Positions 7,563 through 16,555 of a DNA stretch of 64,000 bases are shown one piece after another. The stretch spans positions 124,001 through 188,000 of the forward strand of contig BCWJ01000002.1 of assembly GCA_001592145.1 (NCBI GenBank). Reading direction: 5' to 3'. Position 1 is the first letter of the stretch, and the number at the start of each line of letters is the position of its first letter. The DNA comes from Xylanimicrobium pachnodae JCM 13526 = NBRC 107786. GTDB taxonomy: Bacteria; Actinomycetota; Actinomycetes; Actinomycetales; Cellulomonadaceae. Both the position numbers and the translations under genes were made by a program. Under the pieces are notes generated by a model. That model was not told the DNA's origin. It ran no database searches and saw only the letters and a program-made list of their open reading frames with translations.

Positions 7563-9692
7563 CTACCGGCGCGACCGGGCCAGCAGCCACACGAAGTACG
7601 GCGCCCCGAGGAGCGCGACGGCGAGCCCTGCGGGTAGCTGAGCGGGCGCGATCACGGTGCGCCCCAGCAGGTCCGCCAGACCGAGGAGCACGGCACCCAG
7701 GAGCATCGCGACGGGCAGCACGCGGGCGTGCCGGCCGCCGACGAGCGCCCGTGCGGCATGCGGTGCCACCAGGCCGACGAACCCGACGACGCCCACGGCA
7801 GTGACGCTCGTGGCGGCGAGGGCCGCGGCCACGGCCAGGACGAGCAGCCGGGTCCGCTCCAGCCCGACACCCACCAGCCGGGGGGTGTCGTCGTCGAGCG
7901 CGAGCAGGTCCAGCTCGCGCGGCATCGACGCCGCGAGCGGAACCGCCAGGGCGAGCAGGACCAGGACGGGCAGCACCTCGGCGAAGCCGCGCCCATAGGT
8001 GGTGCCGGACAGCCAGGTGTAGATGCGGGGCGTGTTCCACGGGTCGGAGCGCAGCAGCAGGAACGTCGTCAGTGCCGCCGTCAGGTTCCACAGGCCGATG
8101 CCGACGAGCACGAGCCGGTCGGCGAGGAGCCCGGACCGCCACGCCAGCAGGTAGACCAGCGCGAACGCGACCATGCCCCCGATCACCGCCGCGACCAGCG
8201 TGGCACCCGTCCCGGCCGCGATCCCGTTGCCCCAGGCCGTGCCGGCCACGGAGGTCACGACGATCACCGCCCCGAGGCCGGCGCCCCCGGTGATGCCCAG
8301 GATGCCGGGCTCGGCCAGCGGGTTGCGGGCGGTGGCCTGCACCATCGTCCCGGACAGCGCGAGCGCCGCCCCGGCGACCACCGCGGCCGCGACGCGGGGG
8401 GCGCGCTCGTCGAGGGCGAACCGCACCACGGCCGGTCCCTCGCCCTGCAGCCACAGGGCGATGTCCCCCGTGCGCAGCCAGGTGGACCCGGCGAGCAGAC
8501 CGGCGACGACCACGACGACGGCGAGCGCGGCCACGGCCACCACGACGACGACGAAGCGCCGCGTGCTGCGCGGCCCGCCGACCGCGGCGGGCGGGCGGCG
8601 CGTCGGCCCGGCGTCTCGGAGCCGGCGCGCGAGCAGCACCATGATCACGGCGCCCACCACGGTGGTCGCCACCCCGGTGGGCACCGCCAGCGCCGCCTGA
8701 GCCCCCAGCAACGCCCGGACGATCGCGTCGGCGAGCACGACGACGAGGGAGCCGAGCAGACCCGCGGCCGGCAGGAGGAACGCGTGGCGGTGCAGGGCTG
8801 GGACGAGTCCCGCGAGCAGGCGGGTGATCGCCGGCGCGGCCAGGCCCACGAACCCGATCGGCCCGGCCAGCGTGATGGCCGCCGCGGTCAGGACGACGGC
8901 CAGCACCACCCCGAGGGCGCGGGTCGCGCGGACCGGGATCCCCAGGGCCCCGGCCGTGTCGTCTCCCAGGCCGAGCACGTCGAGGCGTCGCGAGAGCAGC
9001 AGCCCGCCGGCCGTGGCGAGGACGACGACGGGCAGCGCACGCCAGAACGCGGTGAGGTCGAGCTGGCTCAGCGAGCCGCTGCCCCACGCGAACAGCCCGG
9101 TCGTCTCGGTCTGGAACAGGATCAGCAGGGCTGAGACGGCCGCTTGGAGTGCCATCGCGACGGCGGCCCCCGCCAGGACCAGGCGGCTGCCTCCGGCCCC
9201 GGCTCCACCGGCGAGACCCAGCACGAGCGCGGCCGCCGCGAGCCCGCCGGCGAAGGCGACCGCACCCGACGCCCAGAACGGCACGGTCAGGCCGAAGGCG
9301 GCGACGATGACGACCGCGAGGTAGGAGCCCGCGGTGACCGCGAGGGTGTCGGGTGACGCGAGCGGGTTGCGCGAGACGGACTGGAAGAGCGCGCCGGCCA
9401 CCCCGAGGGCGAAGCCGACGGCCACGCCTGCCGCAAGGCGCGGCAGGCGTGAGCCCACCAGGATGTCGCGGACCGCCACGTCGCCGTCGCTGCCGCCGGT
9501 CAGCAGCCCGAGCAGCTCGCGCGGACCGACGTCCGACGTGCCCTGGGTCAGGTGCCAGGCCCCGACCAGGACGACGGCGACGACGAGCGCGAGCACGACT
9601 GCCGTTCCGGTGACGCGGCCCACGCGCGTCGGAAACGGCACGCCGATCGGTGCCGACGGCGGCGCATCGGCGACGGGCTTCGTGGCGGTCAT
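7563..9692 (-). CDS. FhuB-like fused FecCD permease of an iron-siderophore ABC importer
   Basis: The 709-residue protein is two FecCD permease domains joined head to tail (about 25-350 and 370-709), as in FhuB. Each half carries the family signature: SRNPLASPDTLAVT in the first half and ARNPLAEPGILGITGG in the second. The paired GFVGLAAPAITRLL and GFVGLVAPHAARAL motifs, which contact the ATPase, are also present. A fused permease supplies both membrane subunits, explaining why only one permease gene is here. ATG 9692 lies 4 nt after the binding-protein stop; an open frame extending upstream is a shadow of that gene. It should move a ferric siderophore across the membrane. Confidence 0.92.
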   Translation of the reverse strand: MTATKPVADAPPSAPIGVPFPTRVGRVTGTAVVLALVVAVVLVGAWHLTQGTSDVGPRELLGLLTGGSDGDVAVRDILVGSRLPRLAAGVAVGFALGVAGALFQSVSRNPLASPDTLAVTAGSYLAVVIVAAFGLTVPFWASGAVAFAGGLAAAALVLGLAGGAGAGGSRLVLAGAAVAMALQAAVSALLILFQTETTGLFAWGSGSLSQLDLTAFWRALPVVVLATAGGLLLSRRLDVLGLGDDTAGALGIPVRATRALGVVLAVVLTAAAITLAGPIGFVGLAAPAITRLLAGLVPALHRHAFLLPAAGLLGSLVVVLADAIVRALLGAQAALAVPTGVATTVVGAVIMVLLARRLRDAGPTRRPPAAVGGPRSTRRFVVVVVAVAALAVVVVVAGLLAGSTWLRTGDIALWLQGEGPAVVRFALDERAPRVAAAVVAGAALALSGTMVQATARNPLAEPGILGITGGAGLGAVIVVTSVAGTAWGNGIAAGTGATLVAAVIGGMVAFALVYLLAWRSGLLADRLVLVGIGLWNLTAALTTFLLLRSDPWNTPRIYTWLSGTTYGRGFAEVLPVLVLLALAVPLAASMPRELDLLALDDDTPRLVGVGLERTRLLVLAVAAALAATSVTAVGVVGFVGLVAPHAARALVGGRHARVLPVAMLLGAVLLGLADLLGRTVIAPAQLPAGLAVALLGAPYFVWLLARSRR

Positions 9693-9696
9693 CGGG

Positions 9697-10719
9697 TCAG
9701 TGCGCGAAGACGTCGACGTACGCGTCGACGATCTTCTCCGCCGAGCGGGGCCCGCCGAAGGTCCAGATGTGCTCCGGGAACGCGTGCACGCGACCCTCGG
9801 CCACCGACGGCAGGTTCGCCCACACGGCGTTCTTCGCCAGCGCGGCGGTCCAGTCGTCACCGTCCTGCGTGCCCGTGTACAGGAACGTCGCATCGCCGAC
9901 GGCGGACATGCCCTCGATGTCGGACTGACCGAGGCCGTAGGCGGGGTCGACGTCGCCGGTCCACGCGTTGGTGAGGCCGATCTTCTCGCCGAGCTCACCG
10001 ACGAGCGACCCCTGACCGAACGGGCGCAGCGACACGTTGCCGCCGTCGACCCAGCCGTCGAAGTAGACGAAGCCGGTGTGCTCGGGCGCGGCCGCCACGA
10101 TCTTCGCCGTCGCATCGGCGAGGTGCGCCTCGAACTCGTGGGTGACGCTCGCGGCCCGGTCGGCGCGGCCGGTCGCCTGGGCGATGAGGTCGAACGTGGC
10201 GAGCATGTTCGCGATCGGGTCCGCAGCGTCGGCGCCCTTGGTCGCCAGGACCGGCACGTCGTAGGCCTCGAGCTTCGCGATGATCTCGTCGTCCGGCGTG
10301 TACGCCTCGATGATCACCAGGTCGGGGTCGGCGGCGTAGAGGGCGTCGAGGTTCGGCTCACCACGGGTCCCGACGTCGGCGACCCCCTCGGGGAGCTTCT
10401 CCGCCTCGTTCCACGTCGTGTACCCGGCGACGTCGGCGACGGCGACGGGCGTGACGCACAGCGTGAGCGCGTCCTCCACCTGCTGCCACTCGAGCACCGC
10501 GACGCGTTCCGCGGGCTTGTCGAGCTCGACGGTGCGACCGAACGAGTCCGTCAGCGAGACGGGTCCGGTCGAGGTCGAGACGTCGGCACACTGGTCGGTG
10601 GCGTTCTCGACCGGGGCGGCGGCCGCCGCACCGGGGTCGGTCGTGCCACACGCCGACAGGCTCAGGGTGAGCACGAGGGCGGCGGAGCCCGCCAGGGACG
10701 CGGTTCTGCGCAGAGACAT
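9697..10719 (-). CDS. Iron-siderophore ABC transporter substrate-binding lipoprotein
   Basis: A 340-residue protein with a lipoprotein signal peptide: MSLRR, a hydrophobic core and lipobox LSAC with Cys24. A FecB/FepB-type type-III periplasmic-binding domain follows (DSFGRTVELDKPAERVAVLE near 60, PDLVIIEAY near 150). It captures the iron complex outside the membrane and hands it to the fused permease. It lies between the ATPase gene (20 nt away) and the permease gene (4 nt away), all leftward, so this is one transporter. The exact siderophore cannot be read from sequence; hydroxamate or citrate types are both possible. Confidence 0.9.
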   Translation of the reverse strand: MSLRRTASLAGSAALVLTLSLSACGTTDPGAAAAAPVENATDQCADVSTSTGPVSLTDSFGRTVELDKPAERVAVLEWQQVEDALTLCVTPVAVADVAGYTTWNEAEKLPEGVADVGTRGEPNLDALYAADPDLVIIEAYTPDDEIIAKLEAYDVPVLATKGADAADPIANMLATFDLIAQATGRADRAASVTHEFEAHLADATAKIVAAAPEHTGFVYFDGWVDGGNVSLRPFGQGSLVGELGEKIGLTNAWTGDVDPAYGLGQSDIEGMSAVGDATFLYTGTQDGDDWTAALAKNAVWANLPSVAEGRVHAFPEHIWTFGGPRSAEKIVDAYVDVFAH

Positions 10720-10739
10720 CGGGATTCCTACTCGTCGGT

Positions 10740-11561
<822 letters not shown>

Positions 11562-11652
11562 AGTGCTTCTCCTCACGAAGCTGGGTCCCGGCCTGACCCA
11601 GCTCCACGCGCGGGAGGTTCCGCACGGGCGAGAAGGGCAGAGCAGCGCCCTG

Positions 11653-11678
11653 ACTACCGGCAGTCGATCGCCGGTAGT
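11653..11678 (-). other. Leader hairpin of the iron-uptake operon
   Basis: A 9-bp stem (11653-11661 with 11670-11678, built on ACTACCGGC) and 8-nt loop lie between the iron box and the ATPase start. It would sit in the 5' leader of the mRNA. Function is unknown; it could stabilise or attenuate the message. Confidence 0.4.
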
Positions 11679-11696
11679 TAGGGATGCCTTGCCTAA
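11678..11696 (-). promoter_or_regulatory. DtxR/IdeR-type iron box
   Basis: The 19-bp sequence TTAGGGATGCCTTGCCTAA matches the actinobacterial iron-box consensus TTAGGTTAGGCTAACCTAA at 13 of 19 positions, with both five-base ends perfect. It lies between the iron-transporter ATPase gene and the 3' end of the MMPL gene, where the operon promoter must be. An iron-loaded DtxR/IdeR repressor would be expected to bind here. Confidence 0.75.
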
Positions 11697-11701
11697 GTTA
11701 T

Positions 11702-14200
11702 TTACGCAACGCCGGACTTGGCAAACTCCTCCGGGCTGCTCTCGCTGGGTGAGATGGTCGACGTCTTCGCGGCCTCGGCCTGGGGGTGGCTGCGCTCGAG
11801 CGCGGACCCCTCGACGTCGACGTTCGGCAGGAGCCTGTCGAGCCAGCGCGGCAACCACCACGCGGCATCGCCCAGCAGGTGCATCAGGGCGGGCACCACG
11901 AGCATCCGGACCACGAACGCGTCGACGAGCACGCCGAACGCCAGCGCGAAGCCGATGGGCCGGATCATCGCGGACTCGGAGAACACGAACCCGCCGAACA
12001 CGGAGATCATGATGATCGCGGCCGCCGTGACCACGGACCGCCCGGCCCGGAACCCTTGCACCACGGCATGCCGGGCCGGGGCGCCGTGCGCGTACGCCTC
12101 CCGCATGCCGGACCCGAGGAAGAGCATGTAGTCCATCGCGAGCCCGAACAGGATGCCGACCAGGATGGTGGGCAGGAAGTTGAGGATCGCGCCCGGGTTG
12201 TCGACCCCGAACACGCTGGACAGCCAGCCCCACTGGTAGATCGCGACGACACCGCCGAGCGCCGCGAAGTACGACAGCACGAAACCGAGCGTCGCGATGA
12301 CGGGTACGAGCAGCGACCGGAACACGACGATCAGGATGATCAGCGACAGCCCGATGACGACGCCGAGGTAGAGGGGCAGCGCGTCGGACAGCTTCTGCGA
12401 GATGTCGATGTTGCCCGACGCCGCGCCCGCGACGCCGATCTCGACGTCGCCGGAGACAGGCGCGTCACCCGTGCCCGGTGTGCCGAGGGTGAGCGGGGAC
12501 AGGTCCCGCAGGGCGTGCACGAGCTGCTCGGTGGACTCGCTGGTGGGCCCGTCGGCGGGGATCACCTGGAATGCGAGCACCGTGCCGTCCTGCGACGTCG
12601 CGGCCGGCGCAACGGCGACGACGTCGTCCACGGCTGCGAGCTGCTGGGCGATCGCGAGCTGCGTCGCCACCGCGTCGTCGTCGGTGACGGCCTGCGGCAG
12701 GTCCGCCACCACGAGCAGGGGGCCGTTGACACCCGGGCCGAACTTCTCGGCGACGGTCGTGTACGCCTGGTACTGCGTCGAGTCGGGCGACTCCGAGGAG
12801 CCGTCCGGAAGGTTCGTGTGCAGGTCCATGGCGGGGATCGCCACCAGGGCCAGCACCCCGACACCGAGGATCACGCGGCCCACCGCGAGCGAGGTCCGCA
12901 TCGGCCGCACCGGGCGGGACGTCGTCGTCGACCCGTGCTTCGCCTGGCCGCGACCCGACGCCTGAGGTGTGGCGGTGAGCCGGGCGCGCTCCTTGCGGCT
13001 GAGGATCCGCGGCCCGATGGCGGACAGCAGCGCCGGCGTCAGGGTGATGGCGACGAGCACCGCGATCGCGACGCTGACCGCGCCGACGGTGCCCATCAGG
13101 CCCAGGAACGGGATGCCGGTGACGTTGAGCGCCAGCAGCGCGATGACCACGGTGGTCCCGGCGAACACCACCGCGTTGCCGGACGTGCCGTTCGCGAGCG
13201 CGATCGACTCGCGCACGTCCATCCCGGCCTTGAGCTGACGGCGGTGCCGGTTCACGATGAACAGGGCGTAGTCGATGCCGACCGCCAGGCCCAGCATGAG
13301 GCCCAGCACGGGGGTCACCGACGACATCTGCACCAGGCCGGAGAACGCGAGCGCCCCGAGGGCCGCGACGCCCACACCCACGAGGGCGGTGAGCAGCGGC
13401 AGGCCCGCGCCGATGAGGGTACCGAGCATGAGGACGAGCACGACTGCGGCGACGATCAGCCCGACCACCTCGCCGGGTCCGACGACGGCCGGGGTCTCCA
13501 TCGCGACGTCGGAGCCGAAGTCGACCTGCACGCCGTCGATCCCGGCGACGCCGTCCTCGACCGCCGCGATCACGGCATCCTTCGTCTCCTGCGTGATGTC
13601 GTACTGGTCCTGCGTGAAGACGATGGTCGCGACGGCGGCGGAGCCGTCCTGCGAGACCGTGCGGATGCCGGACGCGAGCTCCATGAGCTGCTGCCCCTGG
13701 TCGAGCACGGCGGCCCGCGCATCGAGCTCGGCGGCGGCGGCCTCCAGCTCAGCGGACTCCTCGTCGAGCGCGCTTCGCTGCGCATCGAGCTCGGCACGAC
13801 CGGCGGCGATCTGTGCCGCACCGTCCGCGACCTGATCGGCCTGCTCCTGCCGGTCCGCCTCCGTGGCGAACGGGTCGACGACCGTCTCGACGCCGTCGAC
13901 CTTCCCGACCTCGGCCAGCACGGTGCCGACGGCGTCCCGCTGGTCGCGGGTGAAGGCCGCACCGTCGGTGGTGCTCAGCACGACTGTTCCGGTGCCGCCG
14001 ACGGCGTCCGGCATCGCGGAGGCGAGCCGGTCGGTCACCTCCTGCGTGGGCGTGCCAGGGATCGAGAAGCTGTCGCTCAGCGTCCCCGCCCCGGTGGCGT
14101 AGCCCACGCCCGCGATGGCGAGGAGCGCGACCCACGCGACGATGACGGTGGCGACGCGCCGGGACGCGAAACGCCCCAGGCGGTAGAGAAGCTCAGCCAT
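11702..14200 (-). CDS. MMPL/RND-family transporter
   Basis: An 832-residue MMPL protein with two halves, each a leading helix, a large extracellular domain and a five- or six-helix bundle. The proton-relay motifs are GLAVGIDYALFI (first half, about 305-316) and GLAMDYMLFL (second half). Between about residues 115 and 185 the first extracellular domain holds a heptad-rich coiled coil (RAELDAQRSALDEESAELEA), longer than in the mycobacterial lipid exporters. Relatives export lipids, siderophores or drugs. The start ATG 14200 overlaps the upstream TetR stop by 8 nt, so pump and repressor are coupled and probably induced by the pump's substrate. Its stop lies 6 bp from the iron box of the next operon. 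Confidence 0.9.
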   Translation of the reverse strand: MAELLYRLGRFASRRVATVIVAWVALLAIAGVGYATGAGTLSDSFSIPGTPTQEVTDRLASAMPDAVGGTGTVVLSTTDGAAFTRDQRDAVGTVLAEVGKVDGVETVVDPFATEADRQEQADQVADGAAQIAAGRAELDAQRSALDEESAELEAAAAELDARAAVLDQGQQLMELASGIRTVSQDGSAAVATIVFTQDQYDITQETKDAVIAAVEDGVAGIDGVQVDFGSDVAMETPAVVGPGEVVGLIVAAVVLVLMLGTLIGAGLPLLTALVGVGVAALGALAFSGLVQMSSVTPVLGLMLGLAVGIDYALFIVNRHRRQLKAGMDVRESIALANGTSGNAVVFAGTTVVIALLALNVTGIPFLGLMGTVGAVSVAIAVLVAITLTPALLSAIGPRILSRKERARLTATPQASGRGQAKHGSTTTSRPVRPMRTSLAVGRVILGVGVLALVAIPAMDLHTNLPDGSSESPDSTQYQAYTTVAEKFGPGVNGPLLVVADLPQAVTDDDAVATQLAIAQQLAAVDDVVAVAPAATSQDGTVLAFQVIPADGPTSESTEQLVHALRDLSPLTLGTPGTGDAPVSGDVEIGVAGAASGNIDISQKLSDALPLYLGVVIGLSLIILIVVFRSLLVPVIATLGFVLSYFAALGGVVAIYQWGWLSSVFGVDNPGAILNFLPTILVGILFGLAMDYMLFLGSGMREAYAHGAPARHAVVQGFRAGRSVVTAAAIIMISVFGGFVFSESAMIRPIGFALAFGVLVDAFVVRMLVVPALMHLLGDAAWWLPRWLDRLLPNVDVEGSALERSHPQAEAAKTSTISPSESSPEEFAKSGVA

Positions 14201-14903
14201 GGTGTCCTTCCGAAGGGCGGGCGGGGGTAGCGCCCGGAGCGAGGTGATCGAGCAGGCCGGCCCAGATCGCCCGGGACGCGGCGTCGGTGGCCGCGCCCGT
14301 CTCCTGGAGCCAGTGGCGGTGCAGCACGACGAGGCTGCTCATGGTCTGGCCGACCACGAGGTCGACGTCGAGACGGCTCAGCCGGGGGTGTCGCCGGGCG
14401 AGGTCACCGGCGATGTCGTCGCTGATCTCCGACAGCGCTCGCAGCAGGAGCATCGCCTGGTGCTGCGGGATCACGCCGCCCCGGCCGCTCTCCCGGTCCA
14501 GGCCGAGGCCCCGGGTGAGCGAGGCCATCTGACCCACGAGGTCGGCGCGGCGTAGTGCCGCGACGAGGTCCGCGACGGCGACGGCCCGCGGGTCGCCCAC
14601 ATCCTGGCCGGTCGGGTGCACCGGAACGTCGGTCGCCCGGAGCGCATCACGGATCGACCCGAACGCCCCCGCACCCACCGCCGCCACGACGTCGTCCAAC
14701 GAGGCGAAATGGTTGAAGACCGTGCGGCGGGAGACACCGGCACGGGCCGCGAGATCGTCCACCGAGAACTCGACGCCGGCGGTCTCGTGCATGAGCACCC
14801 GCGCGGCGTCCACGATGCTCTGCCGGGTGACGGCCTTCAGGCGTGCTCGGGAGCCGGAGCGCGCGGGGTGGTCCGGTTCACCTGATGGACGGGATGCGGG
14901 CAC
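14193..14903 (-). CDS. TetR-family transcriptional repressor
   Basis: The 236-residue product has an N-terminal TetR HTH at about residues 40-70 (FSVDDLAARAGVSRRTVFNHF) and a divergent ligand-binding domain ending in a helical segment SRAIWAGLLDHL. Local repressors of this type control efflux pumps. GTG 14903 is the first plausible start; it lacks a clear ribosome site and lies 16 bp from a 27-bp palindrome, so a short or leaderless message is likely. The gene overlaps the MMPL pump by 8 nt and should autoregulate both. The inducer is unknown. Confidence 0.88.
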   Translation of the reverse strand: MPASRPSGEPDHPARSGSRARLKAVTRQSIVDAARVLMHETAGVEFSVDDLAARAGVSRRTVFNHFASLDDVVAAVGAGAFGSIRDALRATDVPVHPTGQDVGDPRAVAVADLVAALRRADLVGQMASLTRGLGLDRESGRGGVIPQHQAMLLLRALSEISDDIAGDLARRHPRLSRLDVDLVVGQTMSSLVVLHRHWLQETGAATDAASRAIWAGLLDHLAPGATPARPSEGHHG

Positions 14904-14918
14904 CCGGCGACGCTAGGC

Positions 14919-14945
14919 GTTTGGCTGCACTCAGTGCAACCAAAC
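14919..14945 (-). promoter_or_regulatory. TetR operator palindrome
   Basis: A 27-bp inverted repeat is centred on C14932. Outer arms are GTTTGG and CCAAAC; the inner core TGCACT-C-AGTGCA is perfect; only one symmetric pair (14925/14939) mismatches. It is directly upstream of the tetR start, the usual place for an autoregulatory TetR operator. Confidence 0.8.
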
Positions 14946-15009
14946 ACCTGGTGACCTCCGTCACGCGAGCCACCTCGCGGCGTTCACCCATGGCTGCATC
15001 TGGCACTGA

Positions 15010-15330
15010 TGCACCAGCCAGCTGCTGCTCGTCGGCGCGGTCCGCGGTGGCCTGAACGCGCTGGGCATCGACGTCGTGGCGATGAGCACCCAGGATCCCG
15101 AGATCGGGCCCATGCGAACCATGCCCGACACCGCGGTGCGCGTCACCTCCGACGTCGCCGAGCGGCTCCCGCACGCCGACCTCGACGGCTCCGGCCACCT
15201 CACCCGGTTCACCCTGACCCTGGGCGGCACCCTCGACGGCACGGTCTTCGACGAGATCACCGACTCGGTGGCCCACACCAAGGCCGTCGTCGACCTCGTC
15301 ACCGACGCCTGGACACGGCAGGCCGGATGA
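15010..15330 (+). pseudogene. 3' remnant of an unidentified gene
   Basis: An open frame runs from just after a stop (15007-15009) to TGA 15328-15330. It begins TSQLLLVGAVRGGLNALGID and continues through MSTQDPEIGPMR, with later TLTLGGTLDGTVFDEITDSV and a charged end VDLVTDAWTRQAG. Codon use is strongly GC3-biased and the peptide looks like the C-terminal third of a globular enzyme, but there is no start or ribosome site before residue 20 (first candidates GTG 15073 or ATG 15076). The family was not recognised. It lies divergent from tetR and may be what is left of a gene once controlled by that repressor. It could also be a short real gene starting at 15076. Confidence 0.4.
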
Positions 15331-15396
15331 CCTGACCGCGTGGGCGGATCCGGGACCGTCGTTCGACCCGGCGCTCCGCTCGCGGGTGCGGCTCGG

Positions 15397-15639
15397 CTAC
15401 AGGACGAGGGCCAGCACCACCAGGGCGATCCCCACGAGAACGGCTCCGCCCAGGAGTCCCAGGCCGATCCGGCGAACGTACCGAGATCGTGCCCTGCCCA
15501 GCGCGCCGGGCAGGTCCGTCGCGATCCTGATGGCCTGAGCAGTCGGGTCGTACGACGAGAAGTGGCTGTCCATCCGGGACACGTCCGCCGGGTCTTGCCA
15601 GGCACCGCTGGGAACAAGGCCTCCGTGCTCGTCCGACAC
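15397..15639 (-). CDS. Small single-span membrane protein
   Basis: An 80-residue protein with a polar N-terminal half (DPADVSRMDSHFSSYDPTAQ) and one C-terminal membrane helix (about 58-80, starting after RRIG and rich in Leu, Val and Gly). GTG 15639 has GGAGGCG 8 nt upstream, a good ribosome site, so the gene is probably real. The basic YVRRIG stretch before the helix favours the N-terminus inside. No family is recognised. It has no obvious operon partner; a tandem repeat lies about 50-90 bp upstream in its presumed promoter region. Confidence 0.65.
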   Translation of the reverse strand: MSDEHGGLVPSGAWQDPADVSRMDSHFSSYDPTAQAIRIATDLPGALGRARSRYVRRIGLGLLGGAVLVGIALVVLALVL

Positions 15640-15971
15640 GAGTCATCGCCTCCAACGTCGTCGTTGTGGCCACGGGCTGCGCCTACCTCAACTCTGACAC
15701 ACGCGCATCAACTCTGACACACGCGCGGCCCTCACCAGGGGCCACCGGCCCTCGAACCACGGAGACCGACCGTGCCGATGCCACTCTCGACACCAGGGTC
15801 GGGGCCGTCCAGCACCAGCCCGGAACCGCCGCACACCCGGCCGCCCAGGCCCTGCACCGACACGGCCACCGGACGGTCACGGCGCCCGAGTTCTTCCCTC
15901 CGAACCGCCATCCGACAGGTCCGTCCGGCTCTGCCGAGCTCCGCTACCCCGTCGGCGCGGGCCTTCTTCGG
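15640..15971. other. Gene-poor interval before tRNA-Val
   Basis: This 332-bp stretch holds the promoter side of the small membrane gene and a 20-bp tandem repeat (15688-15726). Open frames here have no ribosome sites and no recognisable protein features. No integrase, att duplication or terminator could be identified next to the tRNA. Confidence 0.5.
15688..15726. repeat. Two-copy 19-bp direct repeat
   Basis: Two perfect copies of TCAACTCTGACACACGCGC lie at 15688-15706 and 15708-15726, one base apart (period 20). They lie upstream of the leftward small membrane gene. They could be paired binding sites or a simple duplication. Confidence 0.8.
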
Positions 15972-16044
15972 TGGGCCCGGCCGGACTCGAACCGACGACA
16001 TCCACGGTGTAAACGTGGCGCTCTACCAACTGAGCTACAGGCCC
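15972..16044 (-). tRNA. tRNA-Val (anticodon TAC)
   Basis: A 73-nt cloverleaf. The acceptor stem GGGCCTG pairs with CGGGCCC with one G-T pair. The D-arm has AGCTCAGTTGGTAGAGC, the anticodon stem is CCACG/CGTGG with loop TTTACAC, and the T-arm contains GGTTCGAGTCC. The anticodon TAC is complementary to 16009-16011 and reads GUA valine codons, rare in this GC-rich genome. The 3' CCA is not fully encoded (A then CCG), so CCA must be added after transcription. It is transcribed leftward, 46 bp downstream of the peroxiredoxin gene. Confidence 0.93.
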
Positions 16045-16090
16045 CTGCACACGCCGCCAGCGGGCGCGCGACTCGCACAGAATAATCGAG

Positions 16091-16555
16091 TCAGATCTCC
16101 GCGAGCGCCGTCCGGTAGGCGTCGAGGTCGCGGCGCTGACCTCGGGGGTTGACGACGGCCCAGCGCACGACGCCGCCGGCGTCGATGAGGAAGGTGCCGC
16201 GCAGTGCGTGGCCGTGGTCTTCGTCGAGCACACCGTAGGCGCGGGCGACGTCGCCGTGGGGCCAAAAGTCGGAGAGCAGGTCGAACCCGTAGCCTTCGGC
16301 CTGCTGCCAGGCCTTGAGCGCAAACACGGGGTCGGTGGACACGGCGATGAGGCGCACGCCGGCGGTGTCGAACTCGTCGATGTTGTCGCGCAGCTCGCAC
16401 AGCTCTCCGGTGCAGATGCCGGAGAAGGCGAAGGGGAAGAACACGAGGAGCACGGGTGCTCCGGTCTCGGCGAGCACGTCGGCGAGGTGCACGGGGGTGC
16501 CGTGCGTGTCCGGGAGGGTGAAGTCGGGTGCGGGGTCGCCCGGCTGCGGTGTCAT
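16091..16555 (-). CDS. AhpE-like peroxiredoxin
   Basis: A 154-residue thioredoxin-fold peroxidase. The active-site segment is FFPFAFSGICTGELCELRDN with peroxidatic Cys48 and a second cysteine at 53. The PFAFSGIC context is that of actinobacterial AhpE rather than the shorter PxxxTxxC of most families. It reduces hydroperoxides in the cytoplasm, probably using mycothiol/mycoredoxin as reductant (family knowledge). Cys53 is close enough for an intramolecular disulfide, an atypical 2-Cys possibility. ATG 16555 overlaps the upstream DUF3052 stop by one base (TGATG), so the two are coupled. Confidence 0.88.
   Translation of the reverse strand: MTPQPGDPAPDFTLPDTHGTPVHLADVLAETGAPVLLVFFPFAFSGICTGELCELRDNIDEFDTAGVRLIAVSTDPVFALKAWQQAEGYGFDLLSDFWPHGDVARAYGVLDEDHGHALRGTFLIDAGGVVRWAVVNPRGQRRDLDAYRTALAEI

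Noticed and set aside
7728-9134. 468-codon plus-strand frame opposite the fused permease
   Set aside because: It is His/Asp/Gln/Arg-rich shadow sequence. The minus strand encodes a clear double FecCD permease.
11786-14230. 814-codon plus-strand frame opposite the MMPL gene
   Set aside because: Low-complexity antisense of a strongly GC3-biased gene, with no start signals or domains.
15666-16085. 139-codon plus-strand frame across the tRNA
   Set aside because: It translates through the antisense of tRNA-Val and has no ribosome site or family features.
15640-16090. Possible integrated element at tRNA-Val
   Set aside because: No integrase, no duplicated tRNA 3' end and no change in flanking gene type were found.
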